From: Halanaerobiales bacterium
GTDB taxonomy: Bacteria; Bacillota; Halanaerobiia; Halanaerobiales; DTU029
Direction: 5' to 3'
Length of the DNA stretch: 64,000 nt
Assembly: GCA_022360715.1 (NCBI GenBank)
Contig: JAKSCG010000093.1
Coordinates: 1 to 64,000, forward strand
Translations under genes and position numbers: made by a program
Shown: positions 55,771 to 64,000 of the stretch, piece after piece
How positions within the stretch are numbered: position 1 is the stretch's first letter
Layout of the letters: each line of letters starts with the position of its first letter
The notes under the pieces: model-generated
The model's database searches: none
What the model was told of the DNA's origin: nothing
Seen by the model: the letters and a program-made list of their open reading frames with translations, nothing else

Positions 55771-57021
55771 TTAATTTTTTAATATTTTATTTATTTCAAC
55801 GGTGACACTCTTCATGGCCTGCTCTACATCCATCTCGTCCAGGATAACCTTTTGTAAATAATAATACAATACTTTCTCCATTTCCGGCCAGTCATTAAAA
55901 GACGGTTCAGACTTCCCTTTTTCTAACTGTCTGGCAAATGGTTTGAGCAGCTCCTGATTAAATTTTGCTAACTCTAAAGCACTCTTCCGGCCGGGGAAAG
56001 TATCGGTCAATCTGGCCATATTCTCTGGTTCGGCAACAAACTTAATTAGTCGCCAGGCTTCTTCCGGGTGTTTAGCCTCTTGCGGTAAGATCAAGGAAAA
56101 ACCGTTAACAGTTGTTGTGCCCATTCCTCCCGGACCAGGGATCACGGCTGTACCAAGGTCAATATCCGGTGCCTCTTTTTGAATAGGGGCAATGTCAAAC
56201 TGGCCGCCAACATACATTGCTATCTTTTGATTAATAAATAATCCCCTTAAAGTAGTATTATCCAGTTCCATCGAACTGCGCGGAGCAACTTTGGATTTTA
56301 CAATAGTATCTCTGAGCTGCTGCATCGCTTTAATGGCTTGCTCGGAATCAAGCAAACATCTGCTCCCGTCTTCACTAAGAATATCTCCACCAAAACTATA
56401 TAATAATTGAATATAGCGGGTTGCCGCATTTGCTTGATTACCTAAAGGCCAGGCCAATCCATACTGGTCAATTCGACCGTCTTGGTCAGTATCAATTGTT
56501 AGTTTGTTCGCTACTTCCAAATATTCCTGCCAGGTCTTAGGGAACTCGTCCGGATCTAGCCCGGCTTTTCTAAACATATCCTTATTATATAACATACCGG
56601 AACCATCATGTCTAAATGGCATGCCGTAAATACTTCCATTATAACTGTTTAATTCAAGCGCTGAACTGATAAAGTCATCTTGGTTTAAATCCTTAGCATA
56701 ATAAGGATCTAAATTTGTTAAAAGGCCTCTTGCCGCATAAAGTTTTATTCGCGATTCCAGCTCAGTAATCAGATCAGGGGTATTCCCGCTCATTAAGGCC
56801 AATAGAATTTTATTAGCCATCGTATCCCAGGTAGTAATTACAATCTTTACGGCAATATCCGGATTTTTTTCTTCAAACTCAGCTACTAGTTCTCTAACCA
56901 CCGGCTCATCCCAATTGGGAACCCACCAACTGATCGTAGTCTTTCCGGCTGTCCAACCCTTCAAGCCAAGACCAAAAACAAGACACAACACTATAGTCCA
57001 TGTTAACCATTTTTTAATCAT
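55771..57021 (-). CDS. Sugar ABC transporter binding protein (system 2)
   Basis: A family-1 solute-binding protein of 416 residues. The signal peptide WLTWTIVLCLVFGLGLKGW ends before TAGKTTISWW, again without a lipobox (the Cys lies inside the hydrophobic core). The mature protein shows FEEKNPDIAVKIVITTWD and GMPFRHDGSGMLYNKDMFRK, typical of sugar-binding proteins. DTDQDGRIDQYG (about 167-178) resembles a calcium-binding loop. The ligand is unknown. ATG is preceded by GGGGGA. Confidence 0.92.
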   Translation of the reverse strand: MIKKWLTWTIVLCLVFGLGLKGWTAGKTTISWWVPNWDEPVVRELVAEFEEKNPDIAVKIVITTWDTMANKILLALMSGNTPDLITELESRIKLYAARGLLTNLDPYYAKDLNQDDFISSALELNSYNGSIYGMPFRHDGSGMLYNKDMFRKAGLDPDEFPKTWQEYLEVANKLTIDTDQDGRIDQYGLAWPLGNQANAATRYIQLLYSFGGDILSEDGSRCLLDSEQAIKAMQQLRDTIVKSKVAPRSSMELDNTTLRGLFINQKIAMYVGGQFDIAPIQKEAPDIDLGTAVIPGPGGMGTTTVNGFSLILPQEAKHPEEAWRLIKFVAEPENMARLTDTFPGRKSALELAKFNQELLKPFARQLEKGKSEPSFNDWPEMEKVLYYYLQKVILDEMDVEQAMKSVTVEINKILKN

Positions 57022-57068
57022 TTTTTTCTTCCCCCTTTAATTTAATTGTAGTGTGATTTAATCAATAA

Positions 57069-57794
57069 CTAAAGACTGATTAGATAGTCTATTAGCTCTT
57101 TAAGGTTTTCGGTCGATTTAATCAACATTTTTTTCCCGTTCTCAACATCAGTTGCCGTTGGGTCGCCGGTTGCACCACTTTTCGAGAAATCTCTAACCTC
57201 TTGCGACACCATCGTGCCTGCATAATATTGACCCCAAACCTTAGACCCTTGCTTATAAGATTCTTCCAACTGTTCTTCAACAATCAGTTCCGGGGCAATT
57301 GCCATCAACATCGCTGTTTCGGCTTGATCTGCGTGCAACGGGGGGCGGTGCCCGAATATTTTAATAATTTCATTTTCAATACTCTCAAACCAGGTCCAGA
57401 CTACCATATTAATCTTTTCTTCCATTTTAAGATATCGCGCCAGTTCCTTTAAAGGTTCCCTATTACCACCGTGTCCGTTGACGATTATGACCTTACGCCA
57501 TCCATGATAACTAAAACTTTTAACTATTTCACCAACATAATCTTTGAATATTTCCGGTTTAACCCAAAGTGTTCCGGTAAAATGGCGATGATATTCGGCC
57601 ACACCGACCGGTACTGCCGGACCAATAATTGTATTCTGATATGATTCTACTTTTTCGGCTAACGCCTTGGCAATAATTAAATCAGTTCCCAGCGGTGCAT
57701 GTAAACCATGCTGTTCGATGCTTCCCACCGGAATAATTACCACTGTATTCTGTTCTATTTCATCTTTCATCTGTCGCCAGGTTTTCTCCAGCAT
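57069..57794 (-). CDS. Creatininase-family amidohydrolase
   Basis: The 241-residue protein has the metal-binding motifs of this family: PVGSIEQHGLHAPLGTD (about 22-38), VNGHGGN (about 104-110) and HADQAETAMLM (about 154-164). Members hydrolyse cyclic amides, formamides or act on lactam/lactone-like rings, so the substrate could be a cyclic derivative of the imported sugar. ATG 57794 has GAGGTG seven bases upstream. It lies between the unknown TIM-barrel-like gene and the system-2 binding protein. Confidence 0.88.
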   Translation of the reverse strand: MLEKTWRQMKDEIEQNTVVIIPVGSIEQHGLHAPLGTDLIIAKALAEKVESYQNTIIGPAVPVGVAEYHRHFTGTLWVKPEIFKDYVGEIVKSFSYHGWRKVIIVNGHGGNREPLKELARYLKMEEKINMVVWTWFESIENEIIKIFGHRPPLHADQAETAMLMAIAPELIVEEQLEESYKQGSKVWGQYYAGTMVSQEVRDFSKSGATGDPTATDVENGKKMLIKSTENLKELIDYLISL

Positions 57795-57809
57795 CAAACT
57801 TCACCTCAA

Positions 57810-59153
57810 TTATTTGATCTCTCCTAGTTCTCTTAATTGTTCACCAAAAGCAACAATATTTTCTTTGGGGGCATTATGATACCACAAATGCAACATATAA
57901 CCATCAGCCCCGCCCTGATGTGCCATTTTAACAGCTGCCCGGACATCATCTGGGGTTGCCGGTAAATCCCCGACCAAACCGGCAATTACGTCATGGCCTT
58001 GACCAACCTCCATTTTTGCTTTTCTAACCTCATAATAAACATTTTCTACATCGATCCCTTCTTTTTCAAACTGAGCTAAGCTCAAAGGACCAGAAAACCC
58101 TTTTAACCGATAATACTGTTCCATTAGCTCTTGATCATCAATTTCCGGTATGGCTTTTTGAATTCTTTTGAGCGGTTTTACCTCAAAAGAACCAATTCTT
58201 TTATGATATAGCATTAACTTGGTCATATCTGTAAGTCTATGTTGATTACTATATAATTGGCCTAATGTCCAGGAAAAACTTGGGGCGACCAGATCATTAG
58301 AAATTATAATAGTAGGATCAATCGCTTTTACCAATTTTCTAATTCCGAGAATAAAGTCTTCCACCACACTGGCCCGATATTTTAGCCAGTCAATCAGTTC
58401 GGCATGATTGATTATAAATCTTACAATATCAAATAATCCTCTCATTGTATCTGTTTGCTTTTTAAATTGCTCATAATTTAAAGTTATTGCTTCATTATAG
58501 ATTGTTTTTATTTTTTCACGGATCTTTTTTAAATTCAAGCCTTGATTCTCAGCTTTACCCACACAATATTCGCAGAAACAGTTGCCAATAGCTAATTGGC
58601 GGAGGGGATATAGTTCGGGCAAGACCCAATCAGGTACAACCTGGGGGTCATAAAAATCGAGACTTACTACATCAAGTTCTACTTCTTTGATCATTTGATG
58701 GTGTTTTAAGATATCTTCAACTCTTTTATAAAAATATTCTTTCACATCCGGGTTAGCGGGACACATCCAGTGACCACTTCTTCTTCCTTCAATATCAACA
58801 ACCGCTGTTGATGGATATTCCTTAACGATCGGCTCACTTACTCCTGGAGTAATATCAAAATCTAAACTCAATCCATATTTATTAGCTAACAAATATATTT
58901 CATCAAAATTGCTATTGATTAAATGACTTTTGGTACCAAATAAATCACCTTGATTTTTTTCAAAATCGATCTGGATCCAGGGATCGATGATCGTATTTTG
59001 GTAATACTCTTCGTGAACAGCAAAAGTGTGCGCAATTCCGGCATACATTATATGGGTAATTCCCGCTTCCTTATAACGATTAAAGGCTTTTTCTAATCCC
59101 TCTTCATAATCTTCATCAAATATTGCCCATACTCCAACATATTTTTTGGCCAT
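57810..59153 (-). CDS. Unrecognised protein, possible glycoside-hydrolase-like TIM barrel
   Basis: A 447-residue soluble protein without signal peptide. The pattern of strands and acidic ends (GLSLDFDITPG, VVSLDFYDPQ), a MCPANPDVKEY segment and an FCEYC cysteine pair resemble uncharacterised glycoside-hydrolase-like (alpha/beta)8 proteins of Clostridia. I could not place it in a named family. As the first gene of the island operon, in front of a creatininase-family gene and two importers, it may split or rearrange a cytosolic carbohydrate. ATG 59153 has GGAGGG upstream; a longer frame to 59291 runs into the promoter. Confidence 0.6.
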   Translation of the reverse strand: MAKKYVGVWAIFDEDYEEGLEKAFNRYKEAGITHIMYAGIAHTFAVHEEYYQNTIIDPWIQIDFEKNQGDLFGTKSHLINSNFDEIYLLANKYGLSLDFDITPGVSEPIVKEYPSTAVVDIEGRRSGHWMCPANPDVKEYFYKRVEDILKHHQMIKEVELDVVSLDFYDPQVVPDWVLPELYPLRQLAIGNCFCEYCVGKAENQGLNLKKIREKIKTIYNEAITLNYEQFKKQTDTMRGLFDIVRFIINHAELIDWLKYRASVVEDFILGIRKLVKAIDPTIIISNDLVAPSFSWTLGQLYSNQHRLTDMTKLMLYHKRIGSFEVKPLKRIQKAIPEIDDQELMEQYYRLKGFSGPLSLAQFEKEGIDVENVYYEVRKAKMEVGQGHDVIAGLVGDLPATPDDVRAAVKMAHQGGADGYMLHLWYHNAPKENIVAFGEQLRELGEIK

Positions 59154-59279
59154 TTGTTTTCCTCCCTCTAAGACTTGATCCCTTAGCTGATAATTGTTAA
59201 AACTCTTTTTATGTATCCACCCCCTAATCATAATTTCTTTTATAGAAATTTTTTCTCGAAATATTTTCTTGATATAACT

Positions 59280-59308
59280 AGTATAACTCATTTTTTTGCC
59301 AATTTCAA
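59280..59308 (-). promoter_or_regulatory. Promoter of the sugar-island operon
   Basis: TTGAAA (59308-59303), 17-bp spacer, TATACT (59285-59280) on the minus strand. The direct repeat GTTATA-CTA-GTTATA overlaps and follows the -10 and could be part of a regulator site, perhaps for the divergent LacI protein. Confidence 0.7.
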
Positions 59309-59347
59309 ATATTATTTAAAAAAATTATAATTATTTATTCTTAAGAT

Positions 59348-59370
59348 TAAAGCCTTATTTCAGGGCTTTA
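59348..59370. other. Hairpin in the divergent intergenic region
   Basis: TAAAGCC (59348-59354) pairs with GGCTTTA (59364-59370) around a 9-nt loop. It lies in the AT-rich 377-bp gap between the two divergent genes of the island. It may be a leftover terminator or a leader structure. The rest of this gap shows only the minus-strand promoter and no frame. I could not place a convincing plus-strand promoter. Confidence 0.4.
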
Positions 59371-59530
59371 TTTAGCAAAGAAATTAGTCTAAGCAACATA
59401 TACAAATCTTTTTAAAAGAAAACATAACGAAATTTTTTTTTAGGAAAAGAGGATTTCTAGCTGTTAACTAGAATAATTATTAAAGATAGCAAGATCAAAA
59501 TATCCGTAAAACCAGAAAAGAGGGTCTGTT

Positions 59531-60334
59531 ATGTCAAATCGACTTGCCTGTGCAACCAGTTGCTATGGAGAAAAAAATAATCTTGAGCAAATATTAAAGC
59601 AAATATCATCCCTGGGATTTAAAGGAGTAGAAATCATGTCTATTCCCAACTGGTTTGAACATGTCGTTCCGGAAGAGATGCATAAAAAGGATATTGATGA
59701 TTTAAAGAAAAATTTAGCTTCTTTAAATCTTAAACCGTTAGCGATTAGCGGTCATTGTGAATTAGGGAAAAAGGAAGGGCTTCGGCAGTTAATTGAGCGG
59801 ATAAAATTCACCTCAGCCATGGGGGTTAAAATAATTAGTACTGGCTCAGGTATGATAAAAAATAATGATCAGGAAAAAAATTTTTTTTATGCGATTAACC
59901 AGGCTGCTGAATTGGCCCAAGACTTAAAAATACTAATTGCTTTAGAAACAGGTGGGAATTATCTGCCTACCGGAAAAAAAACCAGCAATATAATTAAAAA
60001 TATAAAATCTAACAATGTTGGAGTTAATTATGATCCGGCTAATACAAAAGCTTGGGGAAAAGTTAATCCTGCTGAAGATATCAAATATATCCTGGCTGAT
60101 TTAATCCATTTCCACATCAAGGATTATCAAGCAGATTCAAAAATATTTCCTCCTTTAGGAGCAGGAAATATTAACTTTAGTCAACTATTTGATCTAATTA
60201 GCAACGCTGGGTATTCAGGGTATTTTGGGATTGAGGTTGATTATAGGAATGATATCTCCACCACCAATCTTAATATGAAAAAATCTTTGGATTTTCTATA
60301 TAATAAAACAAATTTTATAAATTTATTTACCTAA
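59531..60334 (+). CDS. Sugar phosphate isomerase/epimerase-like TIM barrel
   Basis: A 267-residue AP-endonuclease-2-type TIM barrel. Metal-site elements can be seen: GVEIMSIP (Glu), ALETGG (Glu), VNYDPANT (Asp), IHFHIKDY (His) and FGIEVDYR (Glu). Such enzymes isomerise or epimerise sugars or sugar acids (IolE/IolI-like, xylose-isomerase-like). The ATG has AGAGGG upstream. It is the first gene of a two-gene plus-strand unit with the LacI regulator. Confidence 0.87.
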   Translation: MSNRLACATSCYGEKNNLEQILKQISSLGFKGVEIMSIPNWFEHVVPEEMHKKDIDDLKKNLASLNLKPLAISGHCELGKKEGLRQLIERIKFTSAMGVKIISTGSGMIKNNDQEKNFFYAINQAAELAQDLKILIALETGGNYLPTGKKTSNIIKNIKSNNVGVNYDPANTKAWGKVNPAEDIKYILADLIHFHIKDYQADSKIFPPLGAGNINFSQLFDLISNAGYSGYFGIEVDYRNDISTTNLNMKKSLDFLYNKTNFINLFT

Positions 60335-60363
60335 CCAACCGTACTTATAAAGGAGAGATTTCA

Positions 60364-61356
60364 ATGAGTATTACCTTAAAAGACATTGCTAAAAAAGTTG
60401 GAGTATCAACTTCTACCATCTCCAAGGCAGTTAATAACCGACCAGGGGTTAGTAATCAACTTCGCAATCGGATTTTGGAAACAATTAGCCAGATGAATCT
60501 TCAGCCCAAGCAGCATGTTGGCGGATTAATCAAAAATAACATTATCAGTGTTAACCTGTTAGTGCGGATTAATCAATCAATTAATGATGACCCTTTTTAT
60601 TCACTGATTACCGAAGGTCTTTCTAAAGAATTACAGGATAGTAAAATAAATCTACTCTATAACGTATTAAGGGAAAATAAACTAAGTGACTCGATCTTTA
60701 ACGAGTTATTTAAAGAGAAGGAAATAAGTGGAGCAATCTTGATTGGCGCAGATTATGACTCAGAATTATTAAATCAAATTAGCCAAATGGAGATTCCTGC
60801 TATCCTGATCGACAATAAACACCCTGGTTTCAGTTGGGTCAATTCTAATAATTATCATGGGGCCGTCCAAGCAATCAATCATTTAAATAAGCTAGGTCAT
60901 AGCAAAATTGCTTTTCTGGCAGGACCTTTAAACCACAACAGTATAGCTGAACGTTTCCAAGGATATAGTGATCTAGTTAATAACAAACCAAATTTAATCG
61001 AAAGTAGCGGGGTAAGTGTCGATGATGGCTATCAAGCAATTAAGTCCTATCAGAAAATAGATTTTACTGCATTATTCGCGGCTACCGATAAATTAGCAAT
61101 TGGGGCGATTAAATCTTTGAAAGAACGGGGATTTAAAGTTCCAGCAGATATTAGCATCATCGGTTTTGATGACATTGAATGGGCCGTTCATACCGAACCA
61201 TCATTAACTACGATTAAAGTGGCAAAACAGCAAATAGGCATGCTGGCTGCTCAGCTTTTTAAAGATCTGTATCAAAATAATAACTTTCATCAAGTTGAGA
61301 TAAATGTGCAAACAAAACTGATTAAACGAAATTCTACGGGACCGTTACTCAAATAG
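60364..61356 (+). CDS. LacI-family transcriptional regulator
   Basis: The N-terminal DNA-binding domain reads TLKDIAKKVGVSTSTISKAV, with the hinge-helix region near 45-58. The periplasmic-binding-protein-like effector domain has ALIDNKHPGFSWVNSNN and ISIIGFDDIEWAV. It is the probable regulator of the island. The last 12 bp overlap the 3' end of scpB tail to tail, which marks the right border of the island. Confidence 0.92.
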   Translation: MSITLKDIAKKVGVSTSTISKAVNNRPGVSNQLRNRILETISQMNLQPKQHVGGLIKNNIISVNLLVRINQSINDDPFYSLITEGLSKELQDSKINLLYNVLRENKLSDSIFNELFKEKEISGAILIGADYDSELLNQISQMEIPAILIDNKHPGFSWVNSNNYHGAVQAINHLNKLGHSKIAFLAGPLNHNSIAERFQGYSDLVNNKPNLIESSGVSVDDGYQAIKSYQKIDFTALFAATDKLAIGAIKSLKERGFKVPADISIIGFDDIEWAVHTEPSLTTIKVAKQQIGMLAAQLFKDLYQNNNFHQVEINVQTKLIKRNSTGPLLK

Positions 61357-61863
61357 CGGGTCTTCCGGTTCGGGTAGTTGAGAAAGGTCCTGTAGATCAA
61401 AATGTTGCAGGAATTTTTTGGTGGTCCCATAGACAATCGGATTACCGATGCTATCCTTCCGGCCCAGTTCCTGAATTAAACCATACTTGCTAAGAGTCAA
61501 GAGGGTCTTTTCGGCCTTGACCCCGCGGATCTCTTCGATCTCTGCCCTGGTAACCGGTTGTTTATAAGCGATAATAGCCAGGGTCTCTAAGGCGGCAGGT
61601 GATAAGCTGCTGGACTGACTCTGAGCATGTAGTTCCTGAATGGCCCCGGCAAAACACTCTTTAGTAACCAGCAGATAACCTCCATCGTATTCTTTTAACA
61701 TAATCCCCCGGGATTGGTCACGATATCTTTCGGTCATAATCTGTAAATATTCCTTAACTTCATCTTCGGAAAGTCCGGTCACCCCAGCTAAATCCTTTAA
61801 CGATAATGTTTGATCTTTTGAGAACAACAGGGCTTCCAGCATTGCTACTATATTCAGATCCAT
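61345..61863 (-). CDS. scpB: Segregation and condensation protein B
   Basis: ScpB is a winged-helix dimer that, with ScpA, bridges the Smc heads. Visible are AMLEALLFSKDQTLSLKDLA (about 8-27), the ETLAIIAYKQPVTRAEIEEI core and a VYGTTKKFLQHF segment. At 172 residues it is of normal length. The 3' end overlaps the convergent lacI gene by 12 bp. Confidence 0.95.
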   Translation of the reverse strand: MDLNIVAMLEALLFSKDQTLSLKDLAGVTGLSEDEVKEYLQIMTERYRDQSRGIMLKEYDGGYLLVTKECFAGAIQELHAQSQSSSLSPAALETLAIIAYKQPVTRAEIEEIRGVKAEKTLLTLSKYGLIQELGRKDSIGNPIVYGTTKKFLQHFDLQDLSQLPEPEDPLFE

Positions 61864-61883
61864 TTTATCACCAGTCTCTCCGG

Positions 61884-62603
61884 TTAATATAGTTTGATCG
61901 CCGAGAAAATCCTGCGCTGACTAAGCTGAACCTTTTTTAGTTTAGCGAGTTCCAGGATACTCAAAAAAGTTACTACGACTTCCAGGCGATTACTTTTATT
62001 ATTAATAAACTCATCAAAGGACAAACCACCCTTACTGGCGGCCATCTTTTTTAATATTTCTTTGGTTTTATCGGCGATCTTGATCTTTTCCATTGCCACT
62101 TGTTTCCATTGCTCTCTTGCTACCGGCTCGTCTGTTTTTACCTGTTTTTCCAGCGCTGATAAAACCTTTTGATATATTTCAACAAATTCCGGTAAATCTA
62201 ACTCCAAATTAAGAGTAATTTCGGGAGGTCCTTCCCTCGTAAAACCACCGGGCCGACTATAAAAAGAACTCCCCTTCTGTTCATATTCCTGTAAGAGCTG
62301 GGAAAGATTTTTAAAAAAATGGTATTCCTTCAGTCGATTAATCAGTTTACTTGCTCCTGCGTCCGCCTCTTTCTCCTCAGTTCTGGGCAGGAGTGCCCTT
62401 GCTTTTATTTCAAGGAGTTCAGCCGCGATAACCATAAACTCACTGGCCAGATCAAGATTAAAAACCTTAAGCTGATTGATATGATCGAGATATTGACCGG
62501 TTATTTCCGCCAGGGAGATCTCACTTATCTCAATTTGATTCTTCTTGACCAGCTGATACAACAATTCCAACGGTCCCTGAAAAGTATCCAATCTTAATTT
62601 CAT
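61884..62603 (-). CDS. scpA: Segregation and condensation protein A
   Basis: ScpA is the kleisin subunit of the Smc complex. The N-terminal FQGPLELLYQLVKKNQIEI is a family hallmark. A helical linker follows, and the C-terminal winged helix (FLSILELAKLKKVQLSQ) binds the Smc head. At 239 residues it fits the family. It is 20 bp upstream of scpB and 18 bp after the M50 protease gene. Confidence 0.95.
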   Translation of the reverse strand: MKLRLDTFQGPLELLYQLVKKNQIEISEISLAEITGQYLDHINQLKVFNLDLASEFMVIAAELLEIKARALLPRTEEKEADAGASKLINRLKEYHFFKNLSQLLQEYEQKGSSFYSRPGGFTREGPPEITLNLELDLPEFVEIYQKVLSALEKQVKTDEPVAREQWKQVAMEKIKIADKTKEILKKMAASKGGLSFDEFINNKSNRLEVVVTFLSILELAKLKKVQLSQRRIFSAIKLY

Positions 62604-62621
62604 AATTGCTCTAACCCTACC

Positions 62622-63275
62622 TTACAATAATAAGTTGAGTAAAAAAGAGATAATTGGCCCAATAATATTTCCCAATATCCCGGAAATAGCCATGATTATT
62701 ATAATAAACATTCCCAGCGGACCTTCCAGTTGATAAAAATATCGGTTAAAACGGGGGGGAAGAAATCCCGCTAATATTTTCGAACCATCCAGGGGAGGGA
62801 TCGGCAAAAGGTTAAAAACAAACAGACTCAAATTAATAATAATCGCTAAAAAAATAAAATTAATCGTAACCTCGGTAAAGACCGAGATCGGATGACTCCC
62901 GTAAATCTTGAGTTCACTATCAATATTTAATCCGGCGGCATTAAACACGATTTTCAATAGAATCGAAAAAAGGAGGGCTAAGATGGCATTGGCAGCAGGA
63001 CCGGCCAGTCCTACCAGCATCATCCCCTGCTTTGGATTTTTATAATAACGGGGATTAATCGGTACAGGTTTAGCCCAGCCAATCCGCCGGGTAATTATTA
63101 AAGTCAAACTACCCACTAGATCCAGGTGAGCAAGGGGGTTAAGGGTAAGCCTTCCCATAATTTTAGGGGTTGGATCACCCAGCATATTTGAAACTTTCCC
63201 ATGCGAATATTCATGAAAAGACAAAGATAATAACAATATCGGTATTAGCAAAATAATTTCCATAATCGTATCCAC
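62622..63275 (-). CDS. M50-family site-2-type membrane metalloprotease
   Basis: The 217-residue protein has about five to six membrane helices. The zinc motif SFHEYSHG (HExxH, about 19-26) lies in an N-terminal helix and the third ligand region is LLPIPPLDGSK (about 158-168). This small FtsL/RseP-distant type, lacking a PDZ domain, often precedes scpA in Bacillota; its substrate is unknown. I keep the GTG at 63275, but ATG 63263 is possible; neither has a strong ribosome-binding site. Confidence 0.9.
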   Translation of the reverse strand: MDTIMEIILLIPILLLSLSFHEYSHGKVSNMLGDPTPKIMGRLTLNPLAHLDLVGSLTLIITRRIGWAKPVPINPRYYKNPKQGMMLVGLAGPAANAILALLFSILLKIVFNAAGLNIDSELKIYGSHPISVFTEVTINFIFLAIIINLSLFVFNLLPIPPLDGSKILAGFLPPRFNRYFYQLEGPLGMFIIIIMAISGILGNIIGPIISFLLNLLL

Positions 63276-63280
63276 TTCTA

Positions 63281-64000
63281 CTAATCACTCCCATCTTCAG
63301 CTCTGATCATTTTTGCTGCTAAAGCAAGCTCTTCCTGCCGGTTGCTAATTTCACCGCGTAATTTAGCCTGAAAGACCCGCTCCAGGACATATTTGATCCG
63401 CGGACCTGGTTTCAACCCCATTTCCTGTAGGTCAAAACCATTAATCGTCAGTTCGATCGTCATGAAATTGTCCAGATAGTCCTGTAGGTTTTCGGCAACC
63501 TGTTTTTGTTCCGCTTTAACCAGCAACAAAATAACCATCTCAATTGATAATCCGGCCAGTATCTCTACCAGTTGGACCGGGTCCAGTTTATCGTTTAATT
63601 TTTCCCGAATAGACTTATGCTCCCGGAAAAAGGCCAGCACCTTTCTCTCCGCCAAAATAATATTCCATTTATCTGTTTCCGACCAGGAGAGATCTTCCAG
63701 AAATAGGGCTAAGCGCACAAGCCATTCTTTTATATTATAATTCTTTTCACGAAAATATTCAAGCCATCCTTCCAGGCTAGCTGCCTGTTGATAGTAGTTA
63801 TCCGGAATATCCAGGCTAAGATTAAGCAGATTAAAGACTGGGATTACTTTCAATAAATCAAGCAATCGGGCGGACAACTTGTTTTCAAATAATAGTTTTA
63901 ATTCTTTAATGACTCTACTCGGAGCCAGGCCGGAAAAATCCCCCATGATCAGCGCTTCATTACTCAAATTCTCGGTCTCTTGCTCAAAACTAAAACCCAG
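63281..64000 (-). CDS. cca: CCA-adding / poly(A) polymerase family protein, C-terminal part (partial)
   Basis: The frame is open to the right window edge; 239 codons plus the stop are visible, so the N-terminal nucleotidyltransferase head lies outside. The first visible residues LGFSFEQET match the neck-domain motif following RAIRFA in bacterial CCA enzymes, and the rest is helical with a late GLKPGPRIKYVLERVFQAKL, typical of the tail. It would add or repair CCA ends of tRNAs. A shorter frame starting at 63967 (TTG) is internal to the gene. It lies just before the M50 gene on the same strand. Confidence 0.85.
   Translation of the reverse strand: MGFSFEQETENLSNEALIMGDFSGLAPSRVIKELKLLFENKLSARLLDLLKVIPVFNLLNLSLDIPDNYYQQAASLEGWLEYFREKNYNIKEWLVRLALFLEDLSWSETDKWNIILAERKVLAFFREHKSIREKLNDKLDPVQLVEILAGLSIEMVILLLVKAEQKQVAENLQDYLDNFMTIELTINGFDLQEMGLKPGPRIKYVLERVFQAKLRGEISNRQEELALAAKMIRAEDGSD

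Noticed and set aside
59154-59530. Plus-strand promoter for the isomerase-lacI unit
   Set aside because: Several weak AT-rich candidates exist, but none has both boxes at a proper distance, so none is annotated.
1-64000. tRNA, rRNA, SRP RNA or CRISPR arrays
   Set aside because: No cloverleaf-like sequence, rRNA core motif or regular repeat-spacer pattern was noticed when reading both strands. A dedicated covariance search could still find a small RNA.

Overview
The window reads as chromosomal DNA of an anaerobic Bacillota. Evidence: a Clostridia/Bacillus-type small PurL with separate PurS and PurQ, YlxM, RbgA, ScpA/ScpB, the sporulation pair ytfI-ytfJ, a PyrR-type attenuator, and flavin/iron-sulfur enzymes typical of anaerobes. 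Both complete sugar-binding proteins have Sec signal peptides but no lipobox cysteine, which hints at a diderm lineage such as Halanaerobiales or relatives. I cannot fix the genus. All genes lie on the minus strand except the two at 59.5-61.4 kb. No rRNA, tRNA or CRISPR array was seen.

Region 1 (1-14.5 kb, minus): a partial ABC ATPase, a Lon-like protease, then a ten-gene purine operon transcribed purD-purB-purC-purS-purQ-purL-purF-purM-purN-purH. It has a near-consensus promoter, a guanine-type purine riboswitch and a leader terminator. purE and purK are absent. purN appears to start at an AUU codon.

Region 2 (14.5-24.2 kb): a five-gene operon hypB / FAD-Fe-S oxidoreductase / DUF5692-like membrane protein / hypA / methyltransferase. 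It pairs two nickel-delivery factors with no visible hydrogenase and is the strongest candidate here for an undescribed system. Next come a flavin amine-oxidase-like gene co-transcribed with a transposase-derived protein that has lost catalytic motifs, and a pyrF-pyrE operon with a perfect-consensus promoter and a PyrR-type attenuator.

Region 3 (24.2-31.8 kb): a GntR-controlled polyol or glycerol-3-phosphate oxidation operon. It contains a GlpA-like flavoprotein with a BON-like N-terminus, an NAD(P)/FAD oxidoreductase, a DUF1667 protein, an FGGY kinase and an alkyl-DHAP-synthase-like FAD oxidase, with a sharp inverted-repeat operator in front.

Region 4 (31.8-48.9 kb): housekeeping genes for ribosome assembly, protein targeting and chromosome maintenance (queT, rnhB, rbgA, rplS, a SPOUT methyltransferase gene, trmD, rimM, khpA, rpsP, ffh, ylxM, ftsY, smc, a rluB-type gene, a dacF-type gene, ytfJ, ytfI). 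It has two oddities. A duplicated JAMM-like protein sits between smc and ftsY. A small insertion with a decayed solute-binding-protein gene lies between ftsY and ylxM, flanked by 10-bp direct repeats.

Region 5 (48.9-61.4 kb): a visibly more AT-rich carbohydrate-use island lies between ytfI and scpB, genes usually close together. It has two binding-protein/permease importer sets without an ATPase, an enolase-superfamily dehydratase-like enzyme, an SDR, a creatininase-family hydrolase, an unrecognised TIM-barrel-like protein, a divergent sugar isomerase and a LacI regulator.

Region 6 (61.3-64 kb): scpB, scpA, an M50 protease and the C-terminal part of a CCA-adding enzyme.
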